Source: SR-FBR-E99 sp038248855 (GTDB lineage Bacteria > Bacteroidota > Bacteroidia > Bacteroidales > VadinHA17). Taken from it: a stretch of 64,000 nt of DNA. Position 1 is the stretch's first letter, and each line of letters begins with the position of its first letter. The position numbers were made by a program, and so were the translations under genes. The notes beneath the pieces are model-generated. The model was not told the DNA's origin. It searched no databases and worked only from the letters and a program-made list of their open reading frames with translations. The DNA lies in the NCBI GenBank assembly GCA_038248855.1, contig JBBRXA010000006.1:29486-93485 (forward strand), read 5' to 3'. Below are positions 22,086-31,085 of the stretch, piece after piece.

Positions 22086-23363
22086 CTATCTGAACCTGAT
22101 GCGGTATAAGTCTTCTTTTCCTGCCCCTTCATTTTCCCGGGTCAGCGATACGTAGCCCTCTTTTCCGTTGTCTGACGGACAGAAAAAGATATTGTCATCC
22201 GGGGTGTTGAGGGGATAGCCCATGTTTTCAGGGTTGCTCCATAACCCGTTGGTCTGCAACTCGCTGTAAAAAATGTCATATCCGCCCATATTGTAATGCC
22301 CCTGTGAGGCAAAGTAAAGTTTTTTACCGTTTTCGACCAGGAAGGGCCTGTCCTCATTCACAGGGGTATTTATCTCGGGGCCTGCATTTACCGGTGTTCC
22401 CCATTCACCTACTGCATTCAGTCTGGAAAGGTAGAGGTCAAGTCCGCCGAAGCCGCCCGGCCTGTCACTTGCAAATATCAGAGTGGTACCGTCATCAGAG
22501 ATATAAGCGTGTGTTTCCCAGTATTTTGTATTTATTTCCTTTCTGAGTTTTGTGGCAGGTTCCCATTTTTCCCCGTTGAATTTGCTTACCCAGATATCAC
22601 TGTTGATGTTGTCGTCCTTGGAAAGGAAGAGCATGTTACTGCTGAGAGAGAGACATGAGACATACTGATCACCGTCAGACTGCAGGTCGGGCGTGATATT
22701 CACCGGGGTTGTCCATTCACCTTTTACCAGCTTCGAATACATAATGGCATCATAAAACTTCATTGATGACATAAAGACAATTGACTTACCGTCACCTACG
22801 ACTACTGGAAAGAAGTTGTCCCTGCCGTCATTCAGAATATTGCCCAGTGATTCAACCGAGAACTTTACCGGTTTGGCCATTATGGCCGGGGCATTGTCGC
22901 ATCCGGCAATCTGCTGGTCGATGAAAGCACGGTTGTCCTTATCATTGGGGAGGAGTGTGCTGCGATACCGCGAGTAAGCGTCTTTGGCTTTCTCGAACAT
23001 ATAATTTACCCGATAAGCATCACCAAGGAAAAACAGGGCTTCATACGGCGCCTGTTTCTGACGGAGCAGTCCCTCACGGTATTTGGCGGTAGGGTTGACT
23101 GAGGCCTTTTCAAGGTATTCAATTGCGAGATTCTTCTTCCCTTCTATATTCAGATAACAGAGACCGATACGGAATGCAATATTGTCATTATCAGGCATTG
23201 CTGCATAGATACCCTGGTAGTAAGGCAATGCATCAGCATAGTCTTCACTGAGAAGGAAATATTCTGCCTCAAAGTAGGCATCCTGCAGCCTCGGAACATC
23301 CTGTGCAGTCCCACGGAAACCTGCCGACAGGATCAATATCAGAAAAACAGCTACTCTTCTCAT
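22086..23363 (-). CDS. TPR and PD40 beta-propeller protein
   Basis: 425 residues: signal peptide (VFLILILSAGFRGTAQ), TPR-like helices (LSEDYADALPYYQGIY, IAFRIGLCYLNIEG, APYEALFFLGDAYRV) and a PD40 propeller (KSIVFMSSMKF, TLIFASDRPGGFGGLDLYLS, KLYFASQGHYNMGGYDIFYS). It ends right after the propeller (EDLYRIRFR), so it is the shortest of the three paralogues. It is the middle gene, 18 bp after the gene at 23382 and 54 bp before the gene ending at 22031, clearly in one operon. Probable periplasmic or outer-membrane-associated scaffold protein; no enzyme motif is visible. Confidence 0.8.
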   Translation of the reverse strand: MRRVAVFLILILSAGFRGTAQDVPRLQDAYFEAEYFLLSEDYADALPYYQGIYAAMPDNDNIAFRIGLCYLNIEGKKNLAIEYLEKASVNPTAKYREGLLRQKQAPYEALFFLGDAYRVNYMFEKAKDAYSRYRSTLLPNDKDNRAFIDQQIAGCDNAPAIMAKPVKFSVESLGNILNDGRDNFFPVVVGDGKSIVFMSSMKFYDAIMYSKLVKGEWTTPVNITPDLQSDGDQYVSCLSLSSNMLFLSKDDNINSDIWVSKFNGEKWEPATKLRKEINTKYWETHAYISDDGTTLIFASDRPGGFGGLDLYLSRLNAVGEWGTPVNAGPEINTPVNEDRPFLVENGKKLYFASQGHYNMGGYDIFYSELQTNGLWSNPENMGYPLNTPDDNIFFCPSDNGKEGYVSLTRENEGAGKEDLYRIRFR

Positions 23364-23381
23364 ATTTCTCTCAGTTTGATT

Positions 23382-25487
23382 TTACTTTTCGTCTCGTTTA
23401 ATTTTTCCGGACCTTACACGCCAGATGATATACAAAATTACTAAAAGTAAGACAAGTGCCAGCCACCATAACCAGCAAACATCACGGGCACCTGTCGTTT
23501 CTACTGCTGACACAGGCCCTGGCTGACCTGTTTTGTCTCCTGCAACTGAAACGTTATCAGACGGTTGCACCGCGATTACCGCAGGTTTGACAACCGGTTG
23601 TTCAACTATTACCGATTTTTCAACCGGTTTTACGGATCCGGAGCTCTCTCCGCAAATAATACGGACTGAAGCGCTGTTATGATTGCCAAAACGGTCAGTC
23701 AGAGTGAAGGAAACCCGGCTCTCTCCCTTGTCAGGCAATAGAGTAAAGATGAATGTTGAGTCAGTAATGCGATGGGTTCCCAGAATGATCAAAGTGTCAG
23801 CGGTTTTAAGCTCAACCCGCAGAATGGACCTCGGTTCCGTTTCAAGACCGACAGAAACCTGCTCGCCGGGTCTTACAAGAATCAGGGTATCACCTGTCAC
23901 ACGGAGCCAGGCCTCGAAATCGGACGGCGTCAGACTTACACTTTCAATGCGTACTGTATCACCGATTAATGTACGGGGCATGTCAACCGTTTTTGAGATA
24001 TCTGCTGCACCGTCTGAAGACCATATGAGCCTGTATGATCCCTGTGGAAGGCTCATGGAATAACGTCCCGATGCCGGGTCGGAGACAGCTGATACCACCC
24101 TTAATGCATCGGCATTATTGATGGCTGTAATTTTTACGGGCTCCAGGAAATCCGGACGGAGGTTGTCAATTGAAACAATTCCTTCAACAGTAAATATCCG
24201 GGGATTGCGGTCTGTGAAAATCTCATAAAAAAACAGATCCATTTTTCCGTAGCCGTCAGGGTCGAATTTGGCTGTGTAACCCCTGCTTCCGTCGCCTACT
24301 GGAGTGAAAAAGAGATCATCATCCGTTGTGTTTACCGGGTAGCGCAGGTTGACAGGAGGGCCCCAGTTTCCTGACGCGTCGAGGTCAGACCTGAAGATGT
24401 CATACCCGCCCATATTCAAATGACCGCGGGAGCTGAAAAAGAGAGAGCGGTCATCATTGGCCAGAAAGGGTGTCTCTTCATTATAAGGGGTGTTGATCAC
24501 AGGCCCTGCGTTTGACGGAACACCCCAGTTGCCTGTGCTGTCACGCTCTGAGACGAAGATGTCAAGACCGCCAAGGCTTTCCCTGCGGTTGCTGGTGAAA
24601 TACAGCTTCCGTCCGTCTTTGGACATCGTGGCATGTGACTCCCAGAACCTGGTATTTACTTTGTCGTTCAGCTTTTCAACATTTGACCACTTTTCTCCGT
24701 CAAACCTGCTGAGATAAATATTCCCCTCGTAATTATCAGTTCTGTAGAGCAAAAGAGTCTTCCCGTCACCTGACAGGGATGATGAAAAATAGTCCTGATC
24801 CACACCCAGTTCAGGAGTCATGTTCACCGGAGGAGTCCATCTGTCGTTCACTCTTTTCGAATAAAAAACCGCATCATAGAACTGCAGCTTCCGGGTAAAT
24901 GCAAGCATACTACCGTCAGCGGAGACTACGGGGTTGGATTCGGAAAAACGTTCGTTGACTGTCGGGCCCAGGTTCCTTTCAACCACATAAACCGGATCTG
25001 TCATCATTAAACGGGCCGTATGACATGACTCTATCTGGAATCTTATAAGGGCAGTGTCATAGACTTCAGCGTCAACATCTTCCATGAACAGGTCATATGT
25101 TTCCAGGGCTTTGTCAAGATTGCCGCTGATACGGTATGCGTTTGCAAGAAAATAGAGTGCGTCATACGGCGCACCTGTTTCCCTGAATTTTCCTTCACGG
25201 TAATCCGGATTAATGTTTGCCGCTGCAGTCTCGAGATAGGGTATCGATTTCTCTTTTTCTCCAGGCGTGTTCAGATAGCACTGCCCGATCCTGTAATAGA
25301 AATTGAAGTTTTCCGGATAGATTTGGAGAAGATTAAAGAATTTTGGAAGGGCTTCCTGGTAATCTTCGTAAAGAATGTCGCCCTCTGCCGAGACGAATAA
25401 TTCCCGCATCCCGCTTCTTGTCTGACCTGTAACAGTCAATCCAAGCATTACAATCAGCATGCAAAGAATATATTTAGGGCTTCTCAT
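23382..25487 (-). CDS. TPR and PD40 protein with C-terminal membrane anchor
   Basis: 701 residues and probably the first gene of the operon. Order: signal peptide (LCMLIVMLGLTVTGQ), TPR-like helices (about 30-160), PD40 propeller (TLLLYRTDNYEG, KLYFTSNRRESLGGLDIFVSE, SLFFSSRGHLNMGGYDIFRS), then beta-sandwich-like domains (FTVEGIVSIDNLRPDF, ASGRYSMSLPQGSYRLIW), a Pro/Val-rich linker (VKPVEKSVIVEQPVV) and a C-terminal helix WLWWLALVLLLVILYIIW followed by the basic tail RVRSGKIKRDEK. The topology suggests a periplasmic protein held by one C-terminal helix in the inner membrane. It may position the other two paralogues. Confidence 0.8.
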   Translation of the reverse strand: MRSPKYILCMLIVMLGLTVTGQTRSGMRELFVSAEGDILYEDYQEALPKFFNLLQIYPENFNFYYRIGQCYLNTPGEKEKSIPYLETAAANINPDYREGKFRETGAPYDALYFLANAYRISGNLDKALETYDLFMEDVDAEVYDTALIRFQIESCHTARLMMTDPVYVVERNLGPTVNERFSESNPVVSADGSMLAFTRKLQFYDAVFYSKRVNDRWTPPVNMTPELGVDQDYFSSSLSGDGKTLLLYRTDNYEGNIYLSRFDGEKWSNVEKLNDKVNTRFWESHATMSKDGRKLYFTSNRRESLGGLDIFVSERDSTGNWGVPSNAGPVINTPYNEETPFLANDDRSLFFSSRGHLNMGGYDIFRSDLDASGNWGPPVNLRYPVNTTDDDLFFTPVGDGSRGYTAKFDPDGYGKMDLFFYEIFTDRNPRIFTVEGIVSIDNLRPDFLEPVKITAINNADALRVVSAVSDPASGRYSMSLPQGSYRLIWSSDGAADISKTVDMPRTLIGDTVRIESVSLTPSDFEAWLRVTGDTLILVRPGEQVSVGLETEPRSILRVELKTADTLIILGTHRITDSTFIFTLLPDKGESRVSFTLTDRFGNHNSASVRIICGESSGSVKPVEKSVIVEQPVVKPAVIAVQPSDNVSVAGDKTGQPGPVSAVETTGARDVCWLWWLALVLLLVILYIIWRVRSGKIKRDEK

Positions 25488-25552
25488 TCACGTGGTTAGT
25501 TTTCTTAAAGAGACTAATATAAGTGAAATATTCAAAAAAGCGGGTAATAGTA

Positions 25553-26446
25553 TCAACCCTTTTTAACCTGAACAGCTTTTTTTTTAACTGGTTTCCTGAA
25601 TGAAGCTGTGATAAGCCTGATCGCCAGCAGCATTCTTACACCCGCATTCACGGGTAATTGCCACGACTTTCCAAGATGTTTACGGGAGAAAATGACCATC
25701 GCCCCGTAGAAGTTCCGGATCATGCTGGGATCATCCACTTCAGAGCTTTTGCCTTTAAAATGTGTAATGCGGGACTCAGCCAAAAAGTAATTTGTATATC
25801 CGGCCTTTACAATTCTCCAGCTGAGATCGATGTCTTCACCGTACATGAAAAATGACGTATCAAAAAGGCCAACTTTTTCAAGAGCCTCTCTGCGGATCAT
25901 CATAAAGGCGCCTGTGAGGATGTCAGCCCTGCATGTCCGGTTGTCGGGCCGGTGCCCCAGGTAATAGGCATTAAAGAAGGAGGAGCGCGGAAAAATCCTG
26001 TACATTCCTGTGAACCTGAACAGTGATGTCAGGGGAGAAGGGAATCCCCTCTTCGATTCCGGGAGAAAGGTGCCTTTGCCGTCTGCCATACGGGCTCCGA
26101 CAACCCCCGTTTCAGGATGTTGTTTCATAAAACCGAGTGCAGAAGTAATTGCGTCAGGCTGCACTAAAGTGTCAGGGTTGAGGATCAGGATGAACAGTCC
26201 TGAGGCAGCACGGATTCCTTCGTTGCATGCCGCCCCGAAACCGATATTTCTTTCATTGCGGATAACCCTGACATTCCTGAATTGAAGCTCTATTGTCTCC
26301 GGCGAGCCGTCGGATGAGCAGTTGTCGACAACAATTATTTCGCTGTCAACGGAAGCGGTTGCGGTAATTACGGATGCGACAGCCTGTCTCAGGTATTCCC
26401 TGACATTGAATGATACAATTATTACGGAGAGCTCCATGACTCTCAC
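25553..26446 (-). CDS. GT2 family glycosyltransferase
   Basis: 297 residues, a rhamnosyltransferase-like WcaE/RfbN-type GT2. Visible motifs are LSVIIVSFNVREYL, VVDNCSSDGS, NIGFGAACNEGI, the DxD-like LNPDTL, and the acceptor-side FFMYGEDIDLSWRI. It is cytoplasmic and probably adds a sugar to a lipid-linked or surface glycan. The start at 26446 overlaps the aminotransferase stop by 4 bp, which supports this start over the ATG three codons later. The C-terminus is very basic (RKPVKKKAVQVKKG). Confidence 0.88.
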   Translation of the reverse strand: MRVMELSVIIVSFNVREYLRQAVASVITATASVDSEIIVVDNCSSDGSPETIELQFRNVRVIRNERNIGFGAACNEGIRAASGLFILILNPDTLVQPDAITSALGFMKQHPETGVVGARMADGKGTFLPESKRGFPSPLTSLFRFTGMYRIFPRSSFFNAYYLGHRPDNRTCRADILTGAFMMIRREALEKVGLFDTSFFMYGEDIDLSWRIVKAGYTNYFLAESRITHFKGKSSEVDDPSMIRNFYGAMVIFSRKHLGKSWQLPVNAGVRMLLAIRLITASFRKPVKKKAVQVKKG

Positions 26447-27657
26447 ACAGCGCTCATCTCCTCCCTGATTGCCTCAGCGAGCCGGCGTACACCCTCGCAG
26501 ATTTCTGCAGGACCTGAAAACGAAAAGTTTATGCGCATTGTGTTTTGCCCCTCATTGTTGCAGAAAAAAACCGAACCGCAAACGAAGGCCACTTTTTTCC
26601 TGATGGCCCTTTCAAGCAGCCGGGCTGCATCCATTGAAGGGGGAAGGGTGACAAAAAGGAACAACCCTCCCTGCGGCTCCGTCCATTTAACACCTTCAGG
26701 CATAAACTCGCGGAAACATTTTATCATGTAATCACGCCTGTCACGGTACAGGGCCACCGTTTTTTTAAGGTTGATGTCAAGCAGTCCTTTTTCAAGATAT
26801 CTGGCCGCTATCTTCTGCACGAATGCTGGTGAGCACAGGTCGGCAGCCTGTTTGGCAATGATTAACTTGTCTATCAGGTCAGGATGACCCAGAACCCACG
26901 CCACCCTCAGCCCGGGAGCGAAGATTTTGGAGAATGTGTGCAGGGTGATGATTCGCCCTGATGTGTCAAGGCTGTACATCAGCGGCTGGGGCTGACCCTC
27001 AAATCTGATGTCGCGGTAAGGACTGTCTTCCACTATCAGGAGGTCATGCCTTTCGGCGATTCTGATTATCTCCAGCCGCCTCGCCCGCGGAACAGTCACA
27101 CCTGCAGGGTTCTGAAAGTCCGGGATTATGTAGATGAATTTGACGGTTTTGCCCTTTTCTTCCAGATTTAAAATAGCTTGCTCGAGGAGGTCAGGACGCA
27201 TTCCGTCATCATCGAGCGGAATGCCCTTCATCTGTGCTCCGTAGACCGCGAAGGCGCTTAACCCCCCGAGGTAAGTGGGGAGCCCGCAGATCACAAAGTC
27301 ACCCGGATCAATGAATATCTTTCCAATCAGATCGAGACCCTGCTGTGAACCACTGGTAATCATAATATTGTCAGGGGTTATGTCAAGACCCTCGCCGTTA
27401 TGGCGCTCAGTAAGCAGTTTTCTGAGCTTTCTGTCGCCCTCCGTGGTTCCGTACTGCAGGGCTGCAGCACCCTCTTCCTCCAGTACTTCGGCTGCAATCT
27501 TTTTAACATCCTCTATCGGAAACGACTCAGGGGAGGGCAGTCCGCCGGCAAATGATATCATATCCGGCTTCTGAGTCAGTTTCAGGATCTCCCTGATCGC
27601 CGAACGCTTCATCAAGAGTGACGATCGTGAAAAGAATTTATCATATTTTTCTGCCAT
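26443..27657 (-). CDS. PLP-dependent class I aminotransferase (LysN/2-aminoadipate type)
   Basis: 404 residues, fold type I. It opens with SAIREILKLTQKPDMISFAGG, the start typical of the 2-aminoadipate/MocR-domain-like subgroup. The PLP lysine lies in LHTFSKIFAPGLRVAW, the PLP-binding aspartate region in IYIIPDFQNPAG, and the substrate Arg in MRINFSFS near the end. Family members transaminate aromatic, branched or aminoadipate substrates; the specific one cannot be read. No DNA-binding N-domain is present, so it is an enzyme and not a MocR regulator. It is coupled to the GT2 gene. Confidence 0.88.
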   Translation of the reverse strand: MAEKYDKFFSRSSLLMKRSAIREILKLTQKPDMISFAGGLPSPESFPIEDVKKIAAEVLEEEGAAALQYGTTEGDRKLRKLLTERHNGEGLDITPDNIMITSGSQQGLDLIGKIFIDPGDFVICGLPTYLGGLSAFAVYGAQMKGIPLDDDGMRPDLLEQAILNLEEKGKTVKFIYIIPDFQNPAGVTVPRARRLEIIRIAERHDLLIVEDSPYRDIRFEGQPQPLMYSLDTSGRIITLHTFSKIFAPGLRVAWVLGHPDLIDKLIIAKQAADLCSPAFVQKIAARYLEKGLLDINLKKTVALYRDRRDYMIKCFREFMPEGVKWTEPQGGLFLFVTLPPSMDAARLLERAIRKKVAFVCGSVFFCNNEGQNTMRINFSFSGPAEICEGVRRLAEAIREEMSAV

Positions 27658-27737
27658 GACCGGAACTTATTTCTTCAAATTAAACAAGAATTTTCAATAT
27701 AAAAAAATGACAGATGTGACCTGCAAGGTCAGCCTGA

Positions 27738-28361
27738 TCATGTACGCGGGGCTACGGAAAAAAGACGGCGGTTTACAATTGACTGGCCAAGGGTGATCTC
27801 GTCAGTATATTCAAGTACATCACCGATTGCCACACCCCTTGCGAGCGTGGTGACTTTTATGTCATACTGCGAAAGCCGCCTGTATATGTAGAAATTGGTG
27901 GTATCACCTTCCATGGTGGTGCTGAGGGCCATTATTACCTCCCCGATGCCGCCCTCACGGACCCTCTCCTCAAGCTTGTTGATGGTGATGTCCGAGGGAC
28001 CGATTCCGTCAACAGGTGAAATAATGCCTCCGAGAACGTGATAAAGCCCCCTGAATTGCCTTGTATTCTCCACAGCCATCACATCCTGGACGTTTTCAAC
28101 AACGCAAATGACAGACCTGTCCCTCCGGGTATCGCTGCAGATATCACATACCGGGGTGTCACTGATACTGTGACATATGCTGCAGTAGCATACATCTTCA
28201 CGGAGCCTGGTGACAGTCTCTCCGAAACGCTTCACCTCCGCGCTGTTGCGCCTCAGCAGGTGCATCACCAGCCTGAAGGCCGTCTTCCGGCCAATACCCG
28301 GCAGTGAAGCAAACTCATTCACTGCATCCTCAAGCAACTTCGAAGGAAATCCTGTACTCAT
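27738..28361 (-). CDS. recR: recombination mediator protein RecR
   Basis: 207 residues from the ATG at 28361 (MSTGFPSKLL); an upstream TTG lies inside the -7 element TAATTTTG (28377-28384, minus), which rules it out. The protein has the N-terminal helix-hairpin-helix (LPGIGRKTAFRLVMHLL), a four-cysteine zinc finger (CYCSICHSISDTPVCDIC) and a Toprim domain (VICVVENVQDVMAVE, then the conserved YHVLGG). RecR works with RecO/RecF in loading RecA at gaps. It diverges from the symporter gene. Confidence 0.95.
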   Translation of the reverse strand: MSTGFPSKLLEDAVNEFASLPGIGRKTAFRLVMHLLRRNSAEVKRFGETVTRLREDVCYCSICHSISDTPVCDICSDTRRDRSVICVVENVQDVMAVENTRQFRGLYHVLGGIISPVDGIGPSDITINKLEERVREGGIGEVIMALSTTMEGDTTNFYIYRRLSQYDIKVTTLARGVAIGDVLEYTDEITLGQSIVNRRLFSVAPRT

Positions 28362-28426
28362 CAAACCGGTTTTAAACAAAATTAAAATAATTTTTTGTCT
28401 TCAGGCTTTTTGCTAATCTTGCATTC

Positions 28427-28434
28427 TAATTTTG
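28427..28434 (+). promoter_or_regulatory. -7 element abutting the symporter start codon
   Basis: TAATTTTG matches TAnnTTTG. The first ATG follows at once (28435) and the next is 6 nt further (28441). Transcription starting a few bases after the box would favour the second ATG and give a leaderless mRNA. Confidence 0.5.
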
Positions 28435-28440
28435 ATGTCA

Positions 28441-29913
28441 ATGACTCCTTCCCTGATTCTCGGCATATTCGCCATCTATACTGTGGTTCTGTTTTCAGTT
28501 ACCTGGATAACAGCCCGGAAAGCAAACAATCAGTCGTTCTATATAGGTAACAGGGTTTCACCCTGGTTCGTGGTTGCCTACGGAATGATAGGAGCCTCAC
28601 TCTCAGGTGTTACATTCATGTCAGTGCCCGGATGGGTACAGGAAACACAGTTCAGCTATATGGTTGTGGTGTTCGGGTACCTTTTCGGATATTTTGTCAT
28701 AGCCCTGGTGCTCCTTCCACTCTACTACAGGATGAAGCTTACCTCTATTTATTCATACCTTGAACAGCGATTCGGTTTCTGGTCGTATAAGACCGGCGCA
28801 GGATTCTTCATCATTTCGAGAATACTCGGTGCTTCTTTGCGTATGTTCCTTGTAATAAATGTATTACAGATATTTGTTTTTGATGCATGGAATGTTCCGT
28901 TCTGGGTCAACGTCCTTATCTTCATAACACTGATAATTATTTATACTCTGAAGGGTGGCATCAGGACAATAGTGTGGACTGACATGCTGCAGACGACATT
29001 CATGCTTCTGGCGGTAATCCTTTCTGTTGTATATATAAGCAGGGAGCTGGGGACACCCATCTTTAAACTTATCAGGACGGTCACAGACAGCTCTGTGTCA
29101 CGCATGTTTATAACTGACTGGCACAGTGAGCGTTTCTTTGTCAAACAGTTTCTGAGCGGGATGTTCATTACAATAACAATGACAGGCCTCGACCAGGAGA
29201 TGATGCAAAAGAACCTGAGCTGCAGGAACATAAAGGAAGCCCAGAAGAATATGTTCACTTTCAGCGGCATCCTTGTCTTCGTCAATTTCCTTTTCCTGAT
29301 CCTCGGGGCTTTTCTGCTTATCTATGCGAAGAGCAAGAGTATCACTGTTGCCTCAACCGATGATCTGTTCCCAACAGTTGCATTTCAGTATCTCGGACCT
29401 GTGGCAGGCGTTGTATTTCTGATAGGATTGATCTCGGCGGCGTTCCCGAGTGCAGACGGAGCCCTGACTTCACTGACCACATCGGTAAGCATTGATTTTC
29501 TGGGTCTTGAAAAAAATTCCGGGCGGACCGAAAAGGCCAAGACAAAGATCAGGTACAGGGTTCACCTGACTATCGCCTTTATCTTCTTCATTGCCATAAT
29601 AATTTTCAGGTCAATGAATAACAGGGCAATAATTGATGAGCTCTTTACAATTGCCGGCTATACTTACGGACCTCTTCTGGGACTTTACTCTTTCGGCCTC
29701 TTCACAAGAAGGCTGGTCAATGACAGGCTGACGCCGTTCATTGCTGTTCTTTCACCTGTAATATGTTTTTTTCTGAGCAAATACTCGGAAGTACTTTTCA
29801 ACGGTTACAGGTTCGGTTTCGAGCTGATACTTCTCAACGGCTTCCTGACTTTCCTGGGACTTTGGATCTTCAGCCGCAGGGGCACCCTTTCAGAACCTGC
29901 TCCCCGTCCCTGA
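28441..29913 (+). CDS. sodium:solute symporter family protein
   Basis: 490 residues from the ATG at 28441; an ATG two codons earlier is also possible. About 13 hydrophobic segments with the SSS family order: an unwound first helix near MIGASLSGVTFMSVPGW, YYRMKLTSIYSYLEQRFG, and SAAFPSADGALTSLTTS in the later sodium-site helix. Members import sugars, amino acids, organic acids or sialic acid with Na+. Substrate specificity is not visible and no catabolic genes are adjacent. It ends 24 bp inside the convergent DUF6048-type gene. Confidence 0.9.
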   Translation: MTPSLILGIFAIYTVVLFSVTWITARKANNQSFYIGNRVSPWFVVAYGMIGASLSGVTFMSVPGWVQETQFSYMVVVFGYLFGYFVIALVLLPLYYRMKLTSIYSYLEQRFGFWSYKTGAGFFIISRILGASLRMFLVINVLQIFVFDAWNVPFWVNVLIFITLIIIYTLKGGIRTIVWTDMLQTTFMLLAVILSVVYISRELGTPIFKLIRTVTDSSVSRMFITDWHSERFFVKQFLSGMFITITMTGLDQEMMQKNLSCRNIKEAQKNMFTFSGILVFVNFLFLILGAFLLIYAKSKSITVASTDDLFPTVAFQYLGPVAGVVFLIGLISAAFPSADGALTSLTTSVSIDFLGLEKNSGRTEKAKTKIRYRVHLTIAFIFFIAIIIFRSMNNRAIIDELFTIAGYTYGPLLGLYSFGLFTRRLVNDRLTPFIAVLSPVICFFLSKYSEVLFNGYRFGFELILLNGFLTFLGLWIFSRRGTLSEPAPRP

Positions 29914-30651
29914 CCTGACGGTGTTTGTTGACGGGACCGTCACATCGTCAACTTCCTGCTCCTCAGGTACCGGTTTGGGCCTGATGAAGACCCTGATCTT
30001 TTTATAGGGAATGGAGATGGAGACATAATATGCCGCACCTGTAGCAACGCCTGATGACCCGTCGCCGAAACCCGGAAGGTAAACCGGTTTCAGGTGGTCT
30101 CCGGTGCCTGCGCCCAGGAGTAACCTGAGGTAAAGGTTCCATCCGATTGTCACTCCTGGAAAGAGTTCTGTTCGCACCCCGGGAGTCAGTTCGAGGAAAT
30201 GACCGGCATGGCGCGAAAGGGGCAGGGAGGAGGCGCCTGTGCCCCACGGGTTTGTATATTCCAGCCGCGGAACCTCCTGTCCGTAAAAGGTCAGACCGTA
30301 ATGCAATCCAATTCCGGCATAATGCTTTCCTGCCATCATTTTAGGCTTGATGAAATTCTTGTCAGCGCCCATGACGAAAGTGAGCCCACGGCTCCTGAAG
30401 TCATAGCTGTATTCGGAGGCTGAAAATGAACTGTAGCGTATTCCCCCAACTGCAGCGAAGTTTTCATTGAGATCGACGGAAATCAGGGCGCCGTAGCTCA
30501 CAAGATTCCTGTTAAGAGCCTGCAGAACGGGACCTGCTATGTCAAAACCGGCACGGAAATTCAGAGGCACCGTCACCGTATCCTGTGCCGCTGTCCTGAT
30601 GCCGGTGAGCAAAAGCAGGCTAATAGAAAAGACGCATATTCCTTTCGCCAT
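29890..30651 (-). CDS. DUF6048-like outer membrane beta-barrel protein
   Basis: 253 residues from the ATG at 30651; the open frame extends 13 codons further. A signal peptide (ICVFSISLLLLTGIRTAAQ) is followed by alternating amphipathic strands (NFAAVGGIRYSSFSAS, KHYAGIGLHYGLTFYG, TIGWNLYLRLLLG, AAYYVSISIPYKK), consistent with a small outer-membrane barrel. A Pro/Glu-rich tail follows. The pairing with the upstream lipoprotein gene matches the DUF6048/DUF6452 pair I recall in Bacteroidetes; both are uncharacterised. Its start lies 32 bp inside the preceding gene. Confidence 0.7.
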   Translation of the reverse strand: MAKGICVFSISLLLLTGIRTAAQDTVTVPLNFRAGFDIAGPVLQALNRNLVSYGALISVDLNENFAAVGGIRYSSFSASEYSYDFRSRGLTFVMGADKNFIKPKMMAGKHYAGIGLHYGLTFYGQEVPRLEYTNPWGTGASSLPLSRHAGHFLELTPGVRTELFPGVTIGWNLYLRLLLGAGTGDHLKPVYLPGFGDGSSGVATGAAYYVSISIPYKKIRVFIRPKPVPEEQEVDDVTVPSTNTVRSGTGSRF

Positions 30652-31078
30652 CAACGGTAATGTTTTTATTCTCGATAATGAGGGTGTCAATAATATTGTG
30701 GGTTGTATTCAGGCCATTAATGACGCTGTAGAAAGTGTAACCGCATTCGGGAGATACAAGGTGCACGAAGTTGCTGTAGCTGATGGTGGCTGTATCGGCA
30801 ATACCGTTAAGCAGGATCACAATTACTGAAGTTTCCTCTGAAGGACTGAGGGGTACACTGAATTTGGCTACCGAGGTGGCGGTGACAAGCTCAACAGGGG
30901 AGGCACCTGCCAGTCCGGTAATTTTAAGGGAGACCGATTTTTTAGCAGCCCCGGTTCCGCTTTCTAAAAGGGTGACGTTTACGAGCGGGTCTGTGTCGTC
31001 ATAACAGGCTTGCTCCGAGCAAGCCGGCGACAGCAATGTCATAAGTACCAGGACTGTAATGCGGAATCCGGATTTCAT
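30620..31078 (-). CDS. DUF6452-like lipoprotein
   Basis: 152 residues from the ATG at 31078. The signal peptide ends in a lipobox (LLSPACSEQ), so the mature N-terminal Cys is probably lipidated. The chain has a Cys in ACYDDTDPLVNVTLL and a second in HLVSPECGYTFY, both typical of the DUF6452 pattern I recall, followed by NTTHNIIDTLIIENKNI. It is predicted to be an all-beta domain at the outer membrane. It starts 7 bp after alaS ends and overlaps the barrel gene by 32 bp, so the three genes are one transcription unit. Confidence 0.7.
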   Translation of the reverse strand: MKSGFRITVLVLMTLLSPACSEQACYDDTDPLVNVTLLESGTGAAKKSVSLKITGLAGASPVELVTATSVAKFSVPLSPSEETSVIVILLNGIADTATISYSNFVHLVSPECGYTFYSVINGLNTTHNIIDTLIIENKNITVDGERNMRLFY

Positions 31079-31085
31079 AGCGGTT

